Positions 57,201-64,000 of a stretch of 64,000 nucleotides of DNA are shown here, piece after piece. A program made the translations under genes and the position numbers. Within the stretch, counting starts at the first letter, position 1; each line of letters opens with the position of its first letter. Source of the DNA: Colius striatus (lineage: Eukaryota; Chordata; Aves; Coliiformes; Coliidae); NCBI RefSeq assembly GCF_028858725.1, contig NC_084781.1, positions 2,116,513-2,180,512 of the forward strand, read 5' to 3'. Below the pieces are notes generated by a model. That model was given only the letters and a program-made list of their open reading frames with translations, searched no databases and was not told where the DNA came from.

Positions 57201-59676
57201 TTATGGTGGGGTAGTTAAGGCTTTCCTGCAACTTCATCTAAATAACATTTTGGAGTTTATAAGTTTGGCTTCAGTGTTACTGGAGTGTGTCCAAAGAAGG
57301 TCAGTGAAACTGGTGAAGGGTTTGGAGCACAAATCTGATGGGGAGCGGCTGTGAGAGACCTGGAAGTGTTCAGTCTGGAGAAGAGAAGGCTGAGGGGAGA
57401 CATAAGCACTCTCTGCAACTCCCTGACAGGAGGTTGTAGCAAGGTGGGAATCGGTCTCTTCTCTCAAGTAACAGATGATAGGACAGGAAGAAATGGGCTC
57501 AAGTTGCTTCAGGGGAGATTGAGGTTGGAGCTGAGGCAGAACTGTTTCCCTGAGAGGGGTGTCAGCCCCTGTACCAGGCTGCCCAGGGAGCTGGGGGAGT
57601 GCCCAGCCCTGGAGGGATCCCAAAGCCGTGGAGCTGAGGTGCTGAGGGCCATGGGTCAGTGCTGGGCTGGGCAGTGTCAGGGGAGGGCTGGGACTGCAGC
57701 AGCTTCAAGCTCTTTTCCAACTGAAACTATCCCATGATTCTGGATGTAAAAAATTGACCCCCCAGCTAGAGGATCAACCAAAATGTCTCATTTGATTATG
57801 CTCCCCCCTTCTCAAGCTTCTACTCAGCCTTGATGCTTGGCTTGGCAAGGATTGGCCTAGAGCATGTTACTGCATTTGGTACTCAGCAGGAAGGTGGCAC
57901 ATGCTCTGGTTTAAAGTCTTTGTGCTTCACAAATGATGTTTGTCAGGGGAACATGCTTTGCCTTTGGTGGGACTTCTGCAGCCCAGGTTGCACTGAGAGT
58001 GCTGGAATGCCATGTAGGTGCAAGGGAGATGAGGAAATTGAGGAAAGATTTGGTTAAAAATGCCTCTTAGAGCCAACCTTTGAGTAGGCTTGGGATCCTT
58101 GGAGCTTCTCTGCTGTAGCCAGCACTCCCCTGCAGCCCTATTATGCTCCTTGTACTGGAAGCTGTAAGGACAGCTTACAGCAGGATCCAGACTGCCCCAT
58201 AATCCAAAGAAATCACGTGGGGAGGTGTAGCTGTTGGATATTCAAGAGCCCAGGCACTGCCCTGGGTTTTGGAAGGACAGAAGAGCAGCTCTTTTGGATC
58301 AGCAATCATTTCTGATCCCTGTCACCTGCTGTGAGTAGTTTAAGCAAAAGTTGCAGCGTGTGGAGCCCCTTTCCCTGATCTCCCAGCCCCAGGGCTGGTC
58401 AGGCACAGAGGCTGTGATGGGGAAGCTCCTTCTCTAAGTGTGTATGTGCCTGCAGGATCAAGGGCAAGAAGGAGCAGCAGCGCTGGGAGGAAGAGCAGAG
58501 GATGCAAGAGGTGGCTGAGCAGCACAAAGGCCCTGAGGGAGAGGCAGCCTGTGAAACCCTTGCCCAGCTCCAGCTGGAGGAGAGGAGAGGGAAGAAGGTT
58601 AAGGACAAACAGCAGCGGAATAAAGAGCACATGAGGTACATCTGGTACATCCAGATCCCCTCTCCCTGTGCAGAGATGGCTGTTACTGGGCAAAGGGGAA
58701 TGGTTTGTATCCCTTACAGGTACATTGAAGCTCTAAGAGCCCAGATGAAGGAGAAGATAAAGCTATTTAACGTCGATCTGCCTCCACTGTGCTCCTGTGG
58801 GTCAGATTTCTGGGACTCCCACCCAGACACCTGTGCCAACAACTGCATCTTCTACAGAAACCACCAAGGTAAGAGCTCCTGCTTCAGGACAGATGCCTGA
58901 CCTGAATCCCTGATGATCCAGGGAGAAACTGAACCTGGGTAGGTGTTTCTATGGTCTTGGGTTGCTGTGTAGAGAATGCTCCTACAAATAATACTCCAGA
59001 GAGAGGAAGGCAGGTGCTCTGCTGCTCGTCTCTTAGAGCTCTTCATCCCTTCCGGGGGCATAGTGGCATCCTCAGCAAAGCACCAGCCTCTGGGATGGGT
59101 TAAATAGCACTGCTGTAGTACAGAGGTGTGTTGGTAGGAGGAGAACTGTGAGGAAAACACTAAAACAGAGTCTTTAGGGGCACAAGAAACCTCTTTGCCT
59201 TAATCAGTGGCTGAGAGAATGCAAAGAGGTGGGTGGGAATTGTCTTCCTTGGGTGATGGGGAGTGCTCTGATCTTGAGTATAGCTTGGAAACATACCTGA
59301 GCAACAGAGGGTTGTCTTCTAGGGGGGAAAAAACACAGAGGAACTGGGGGTTTATAAAACAAGTGTGTTGCCTTTCCTGCTTTGGCTTCATACCACTTTG
59401 TACTAGGGAGCATGCAGGGTGAGCAGGGATGTGTGTGGAAACCGACGGGCACGTGGGGTTGTCCTGAGAACCAGTTCCCCTCCCTCTGCTTCCCAGTAAA
59501 AGCCTGAAGCTCAGCCCAGTTTGTGGGGCTGTCAGTAAAACCCTCATCCCTTAACGCTGCTTCCCCTGTGCCCCTCAGCCTACAGCCAGGCTCTGCACTC
59601 CGTGCTCTCCTCCTGCGCCGTGCCTCCGCTCCGGGACTTCACCGTGCTCTGCGCTCGCCCGGGGACGCGGCCCTGA
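45281..59676 (+). CDS. CCDC15: CCDC15, coiled-coil domain-containing protein 15 (10 coding exons)
   Basis: Coiled-coil protein, linked in mammals to the centriole/cilium. Coding exons: 45281-45454, 46879-47028, 48416-48586, 49388-49492, 52467-52607, 54128-54247, 55297-55400, 58456-58635, 58720-58868, 59579-59676. Phases agree, giving 463 aa. Matches to mammalian CCDC15 include VLAERN..PVGAWVE (exon 1), [31 protein letters not shown] (exon 2), RYIEALRAQ, and the hallmark C-terminal [20 protein letters not shown] followed by AYSQALHS. Glu/Lys/Gln-rich helices in exons 7-8 are predicted coiled coil. The human protein is about twice as long, the missing part lying in the middle; I saw no extra exon in the 3-kb intron 49493-52466. 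The long introns carry several CR1 pieces. The first coding exon's acceptor is at 45275, only 5 nt before the ATG. Confidence 0.88.
47344..47780 (-). mobile_element. CR1 LINE 3' fragment, reverse orientation (CCDC15 intron)
   Basis: Starts agaatcatacagttgttttg and continues through ctaccccatggcctcagcac, ctgggcactcccccagctcc and ttctccaggctgaacaccc. It is antisense to CCDC15 and 5'-truncated. Confidence 0.88.
48135..48380 (+). mobile_element. CR1 LINE 3' fragment abutting a CCDC15 exon
   Basis: Forward copy with gaggctccttccctgcggtt, gggttgggctggatgagctc and the end ccttctgagattctgtgatt. It finishes only about 35 bp before the acceptor of the exon at 48416, so it forms part of the intron 3' end, including the likely branch-site region. 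Confidence 0.85.
49493..52466 (+). other. CCDC15: CCDC15 intron 5, unique AT-richer sequence
   Basis: Three kilobases without recognisable exons, LINE fragments or satellites. Composition is much less GC-rich than the ROBO3/ROBO4 half of the window. The human gene has extra coding sequence at this position; none is visible here. Confidence 0.6.
52805..53345 (-). mobile_element. CR1 LINE fragment, reverse orientation (CCDC15 intron)
   Basis: Starts tcagagaatcccagagtggt and continues through gagctcattcagcccaaccc, caccctccctgggcagcctg, ttgctagacaccccagaaaa and aactccagctgaggcctcat. At about 540 bp it is among the longer CR1 copies here. It is the same subfamily as 48135-48380, in the opposite orientation. 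Confidence 0.88.
54313..54365 (-). mobile_element. Short CR1 3'-end remnant, reverse orientation
   Basis: The sequence agaatcatagaatggtagag, then gttggaagagacctctagag, then atcacc is the canonical reverse complement of a CR1 3' end, truncated to about 50 bp. Confidence 0.8.
55125..55268 (+). mobile_element. CR1 LINE fragment upstream of a CCDC15 exon
   Basis: The gattgtgggccccccactgc, agagggacactgaggtgctg and tggggaaggggctggagcac blocks match CR1 internal sequence. It ends about 30 bp before the exon acceptor at 55297. Confidence 0.75.
55545..56186 (+). mobile_element. CR1 LINE 3' end, ~640 bp
   Basis: Forward CR1 containing aggagccagcagcgtgccca, cactgccacagggacactga, gcctggagaagagcaggctg, tgaggcagaactgtttccct and the 3' terminus aataattctatgattctgg. 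It is the longest copy in the window and nearly matches the 5155-5395 segment in its 5' part. Confidence 0.92.
57270..57745 (+). mobile_element. CR1 LINE 3' end (CCDC15 intron)
   Basis: Forward CR1 with gttactggagtgtgtccaaa, gtgttcagtctggagaagag, tgaggcagaactgtttccct and the end tatcccatgattctgg. It is 5'-truncated. Confidence 0.9.
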
Positions 59677-59876
59677 GGAGGGAACCAGCCTCAGCCGGGA
59701 CCTTGGGGGCCGGGCTGGCGTTTGGGGGCCGGGCCGGGCTGTGCCAGCGTCCCCCCGCTCCCGGCTCCACCTTTGCTGTCCCCTTCCCTGGGCCCGGTGA
59801 AGCTGCAGCTGGCGGTGAAGGAGCCGTTGGCTCTGCAGGATGGGCTTTGCAGCAAGCACTTGGCGTTCAGATGTGG

Positions 59877-59882
59877 AATAAA
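59877..59882 (+). terminator. CCDC15: CCDC15 polyadenylation signal AATAAA
   Basis: The hexamer in gatgtggAATAAActgttt lies 201 bp after the CCDC15 stop and is followed by a T-rich stretch (ctgttttgaagggttctttg). This implies a short 3'UTR. Confidence 0.75.
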
Positions 59883-60179
59883 CTGTTTTGAAGGGTTCTT
59901 TGCCTCCTTTGGAGTGAGAAATGAGGAGAAACAAAGTGACTTGAGTCAAGCTCTGCCTTCCTTCCCCCTCCCTTCTCTCCCAGTCTCTCTGGTGATGGTC
60001 CAGAGCCAGGTATTTATTGCTCCTTCACATTCTTCTGGGTGATGATCTTTTCCCCCAATAACATCCAGCTTGTATTTTGCTCTAGAAAGGAGCTGCCCTT
60101 TTCTTTCATCTCTCTTTAATCTCCAGGTGCATGTGACACTTTCTTTCTTCCTTCCCTTTGTTTTTACCATCCCTGACGT

Positions 60180-60480
60180 CTCCCAGTCCTGCCCGGCACT
60201 TGCACCATTAACCCCTCATTAATATTTACTGCTCGCCTGCCGCCACCTCTCCAATATTAACCAGGGCCCGGAAGGAGCGGTGGCCGAGCCGTTGTGTCCC
60301 TTCTTCCTCCCCTTCCCACCCCCGACCCTGGGCCGGAGGCGGCTTCGTAGGGGATGTTCCCACCCCGCGACCCCGGGCCGGAGGTAGCGGGAGGCGGCCG
60401 GTAGGGGATGTTCCTCTGGAGAATCATTCGCAGCGGCCGCTGCTGTTCATTAACTGCACTTTGCGTCAGGGGAAGCCGCC
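60180..60480. promoter_or_regulatory. Candidate regulatory island with ~60-bp GC-rich duplication
   Basis: Contains cattaacccctcattaatat (60208), ccaatattaaccaggg (60251), tcattaactgcactttgcg (60448) and a partial duplication: ttcccacccccgaccctggg with ggccggaggcggcttcgtag versus ttcccaccccgcgaccccgg with ggccggaggtagcgggaggc. Each copy ends taggggatgttcc. It lies between CCDC15 and SLC37A2, 0.6-0.9 kb upstream of the latter. Confidence 0.35.
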
Positions 60481-60584
60481 GCCGACCTCGCGGGGCACTC
60501 GGGAAGCAAAGGGCTTAAAGTTGGGGGTTGTGGGAGGGTGATTTAGGGGCAGCTGAGGACAAGTGTTTCCTTGGCAGGTCCCCA

Positions 60585-60822
60585 AAGCTTCACGCCTTAG
60601 GGGCATCCCATGGTTGTCCCTCGTTGGAGGAGCACTCACCCCTCCCCGACGGATGATTTTGGGGTGTAGGGATGATGTTGAGCTAAAGCCATTGTTGAAG
60701 CCAAAGCTTCACGCCTTAGGGGCATCCCATGGTTGTCCCTCGTTGGAGGAGCACTCACCCCTCCCCGAGGGATGATTTTGGGGTGTAGGGATGATGGTGA
60801 GCTAAAGCCATTGTTGCTACCT
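60585..60822. repeat. 119-bp tandem duplication upstream of SLC37A2
   Basis: Two adjacent copies of a 119-bp segment, beginning aagcttcacgccttaggggc and ending ctaaagccattgttg. The shared cacgcc starts at 60591 and again at 60710. They differ at only a few bases (for example gacgg versus gaggg), so the duplication is recent. It lies 290-530 bp upstream of the SLC37A2 ATG. Confidence 0.92.
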
Positions 60823-60969
60823 TGAGCTCAAGGGTGCAATGGGGATCCCCTGGAGCACGAGAGGGCTTTGGCTGGAGGGAGAAGAGAGCAGGGCAGGGGA
60901 GGGGAGGCTTAGTGGAAAGCAGGGCACCAAAGCCCTGGGCTGGAAAAGCTAAAACCAGCATTTTCCGCT

Positions 60970-61110
60970 GGAAAAACAGCCAGTGGGGCCGGTCCCGGCG
61001 CCCCGCGGGGGGGTTGGGGGGCGGTGCTGGGGCCGGGCCGGGGCGGGGAGCGGCGGCCCCGCGGGGACTGAAAAGGACGCGGGCGGGGAGCGGCGAGCGG
61101 CAGCTCGGCC
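60970..61110 (+). promoter_or_regulatory. SLC37A2: SLC37A2 CpG-island promoter/leader
   Basis: Extremely CpG-rich sequence (ggtcccggcgccccgcgggg, ggggccgggccggggcgggg) runs into the SLC37A2 ATG at 61111 and continues into intron 1 as far as about 61390. GC boxes are present and there is no TATA box. The transcription start cannot be fixed. Confidence 0.6.
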
Positions 61111-64000
61111 ATGAGGGCAGCGCTCGCCCCCGGTGTCCGCCTGCTCCGCGCCCTCCCCCGGGACAGCCGGTGAGCGGGGACCGCGGCGGGGGGAACCGGC
61201 GCCGGCGCCGGGCCGGGGGGCACTCGCCTGGGGACCGGCAGCAGGATGGGGATCGGCCCTGGACCAGGGGAGTGGCTCCGGGAAAGGCACCGGCGCCGGG
61301 CCGGAGTTCACTCGCCCGGGGACCAGCAGCGCCCGTCGGGTCCCTCGTGAGAGCGGATCCGGGCCGGTGGCCGCCGCCGCTTTAATTTCGGCTGTTTAGT
61401 TTCTCTGAAGCCTGTTTGTTGCCAAACAATCCTCCTCCCCACCGATCCTCCTCCTCACCCCCGCGCCTTGCCTTTCCATCTGCGGTTTCCCTGCCAGACC
61501 AAACCCAGCCGTCCGTCGGGTACCGCAGGGATGTTTCTCTTCCCTTTGCTCCCCTCGGGCATCAGCGGTGATTTTAACGGGCCGGGAGTTGTTTTTTGGG
61601 GTTGGGTGAAGGGAGTGAGAACCGGGAACTTTTCAGCTGCAGTCCCGAAGCTGCGAGTTGTGATTTGCAGCGTGTCTCAAACTGTTGCAGTTTCATGAAG
61701 TGAAACTGGGAAGAGGAGCGAGATTTGCTAAAACCGACCCAAAGAAACAACGGAGGGTTTTTTTCGGTTTGGTTTCGCTGGGTTTTTCTTGCTAAACTTG
61801 GAGCAATCCCGTGACACCGCTGCAGCTCCCTGCGAACCGCTCACATCCCCTTCGCTGCCTTAAAACCCTCCCTCAGTGCCGGACAGGCCCCCGGGGCGAT
61901 GCTCAGCACACTCCGCAGGGTGCTGCCTCCTATTTGACGTTCTCTAGGCTTCATCCATCAGCTTCGGGAGCTCGTTTTTTCCTTCATTTAATTCAAGCAA
62001 AAGCGATAAAGTCGCTCCACGGTGGAGGAACCGGAGCGAGGATTACTCAGGCCATCAGCCCCGCCTATTGTTTTTCCTGCCTCGGTTTTAATTGCCGCCG
62101 GGACTGAGGATGAATCAGCCGCCTTCTCCTGCCCCGTTTCCACCCGCGACGCTGTGGAGGGTGTTTCCTCACTCCTGGCTTGCCAGGACAGTCGCTGGAG
62201 GAGTTGGGGGAAGGAAACACTGATTAGTGCTTCTCCCCCTCTCCAAAACTCGTCTCTTTTTTTAAGCCACCATTTGGAAGGGGTGGTCACGTCACTGAGC
62301 CAGTTCAGCTCGTTCATCCCGCAGAATTGTTCCCCTTTGGTGCTGAGGGGGGATTTTGTGGGGCAAACAAGCAAAACCTCCCTTTTCCCCCCCTTTCCTC
62401 TGGGTTTCTGGGCTTTGCTGGTTGGGATAGTGACAACTCCCCTGTCCCTGTCCCCATCTCCTGACCTCTCTCCTCACTTCATCCTGCAGGTACCGGGGAC
62501 TGACGCTGGTGCTGACCTTCCTCAGCTACACCAGCTACCACCTCTCCAGGAAACCCATCAGCATCGTCAAGGTCAGCTCCAACCTCACCCCAGCTATGGC
62601 TGGGAAAGGATGTGAGTGTCTCCTCAAGCATCCTGATTTCACCCCTTCTCTCTCCCTCACAGAGCCAACTGCACCCCAACTGCTCAGCCTTGGGCCCAAA
62701 CCCCCACAACAACTCCAACAGCAGCACGTGGTGCAGCTGGGCACCCTTTGGTAAGGCTGAGCCCTCCCCCCAAAACCACCCTTCTAGCAGCTGAGACGGG
62801 CTCCCCTGCTTCCAGAGGAGTCAGGTTGTGGCTGCAGGGCTTTGGCAGGGGGCCTGCAGCTCATTAGACACCCAGAGGTAATTAAGCAGCGTGTATGTGC
62901 CCCGTGCCCCCGAGCCAAAGGGCAGCCGTGGGTGGTGAAATCAGGGCCAGGTCCCAACACCCCTGGCACCCTGCCACGCTCCCAGGGCTCCATCCCTGGG
63001 GAGGAGGGTTTTGGGGATGAGGATGAGCCACAGGGAAGGAAAACAAAGATGTGAAGCTGATGTGGCCCTAATATTTCTCTTCCAGATGGGGGTAACTACA
63101 ATGAGCTTTTTGGGGCACTGGATAATGCCTTCCTGGTGGCTTATGCCATCGGGATGTTTATCAGGTACCCAGGGCCCGGGCACCCCTTTCCCTCCACATG
63201 CCACTTTGCACCAGGAAACTGGTTTCCATTGGGCTGGGAGCCACTCAGGATCACCTCAGACAGCTCCTCTCTGTGCTCTTCCCTCTCTCTCCACAGTGGC
63301 ATTTTCGGGGAGCGCCTTCCCCTGCGCTATTACCTGTCAGGGGGGATGGTGCTGAGTGGGCTCTTCACTGCACTCTTCGGCCTTGGCTACTTCTGGAACA
63401 TCCACGTCCTCTGGTACTTCATTGTCATCCAGGTGTGTCCATGCTGCAGGATGCTCAGCCTCTGGATCACCCCAGCTTTTTCAGGGATGAGTTTTTGAGT
63501 GGGACAATAGTGGGTGTTTCCTCTCCTCACAACACCCACTCCTCATTTAGCAACGGGAACCATCCCAACACCTCAGGAAGTAGAAGAAAAATACCCCAAA
63601 CTGACTGTTTTCTTGACAGCTGTGGGATATTTGGGGGGGATTTTGGAGCCTGGCTGCTTAGTAACAGCATCAAATCAGCACCATGTGACTCTGCCCATCT
63701 CCTGGCAGGTCTGCAACGGGCTGGTGCAGACGACTGGGTGGCCCTCTGTCGTGACATGTGTTGGAAACTGGTTTGGGAAGGGCAAGTGAGTGTTTCTTTG
63801 GTGTGTTTCCCCTTCCTCCTCCTTCCTGGGAGCCTCCCTGGGTGATGCTGACCCCGCTGTGTCCCTGCCCAGGCGAGGTTTGATTATGGGTGTCTGGAAC
63901 TCGCACACCTCCGTCGGCAACATCTTAGGGTCGCTCATCGCCGGTGTCTGGGTCTCCTCCTCCTGGGGCCTGTCCTTCATCGTGCCTGGCATCATCATCG
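61111..64000 (+). CDS. SLC37A2: SLC37A2, glucose-6-phosphate/phosphate antiporter (exons 1-7, partial)
   Basis: ER-membrane, phosphate-linked sugar-phosphate antiporter of the major facilitator superfamily. Exons: 61111-61169, 62490-62571, 62663-62750, 63086-63164, 63297-63432, 63709-63785, and 63873 to the window end. Phases agree, and 216 residues are visible. The N-terminus MRAALAPGVRLLRALPRDSR parallels human MRSSLAPGVWFFRAFSRDSW. TM1 covers GLTLVLTFLSYTSYHLSRKP, and the conserved RKPISIVK motif follows. Exon 3 encodes an Asn-rich luminal loop (HNNSNSSTWCSWAPF) with potential N-glycosylation sites. Later segments LDNAFLVAYAIGMFISG, GERLPLRYYLSGG, QTTGWPSVVTCVGNWFGKGKR and NSHTSVGNILGSLIAG are near-identical to mammalian SLC37A2. 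The ATG follows a CpG island directly. Confidence 0.94.

Overview
The window looks like a GC-rich, gene-dense stretch of a bird genome, probably from a microchromosome. The signs are about a dozen CR1 LINE fragments with the usual avian 3' ends (several ending near ttctatgatt), short introns, and an unusual load of minisatellites. The gene order and orientation, MSANTD2(-) ROBO3(+) ROBO4(-) HEPACAM(-) CCDC15(+) SLC37A2(+), are those I recall for human 11q24. I cannot name the species. All gene calls come from translated exons compared with remembered vertebrate proteins, with every splice junction checked for GT/AG and reading phase.

Layout. 1-8.8 kb: intron 1 of MSANTD2 (minus strand) with CR1 pieces and a ~115-bp satellite. 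8.8-9.3 kb: MSANTD2 exon 1 and its CpG promoter. 9.3-17.4 kb: a divergent intergenic region where minisatellites alternate with AT-rich, homeodomain-motif islands and a periodic CAGATGTG array; these are candidate ROBO3 regulatory elements. 17.4-27.8 kb: complete ROBO3 (26 coding exons, 1326 aa). 29.0-35.9 kb: complete ROBO4 on the minus strand (15 coding exons, 1232 aa), tail to tail with ROBO3. 36.3-38.4 kb: a 47-bp satellite that probably lies in the HEPACAM 3'UTR. 38.4-43.8 kb: complete HEPACAM (7 exons, 411 aa). 45.0-59.7 kb: complete CCDC15 (10 coding exons, 463 aa). 61.1-64.0 kb: the first seven exons of SLC37A2, cut by the window end.

Functions. ROBO3 and ROBO4 are immunoglobulin/fibronectin-III receptors for axon and vessel guidance. 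HEPACAM (GlialCAM) is a glial adhesion molecule. CCDC15 is a coiled-coil protein. SLC37A2 is an ER sugar-phosphate/phosphate antiporter. MSANTD2 is a Myb/SANT-like nuclear protein.

Most unusual finding. ROBO4 contains a 1.29-kb exon made almost wholly of about 40 tandem copies of a decapeptide (consensus MSPVTRHPRD, 30-bp period) in its cytoplasmic tail, flanked in frame by conserved ROBO4 sequence. The same gene keeps Ig2 and Ig3 of the ROBO family and lacks Ig1, whereas mammalian ROBO4 keeps Ig1 and Ig2. Nearly every larger intron of ROBO3 and ROBO4 carries its own minisatellite, and one of these has duplicated a splice donor.
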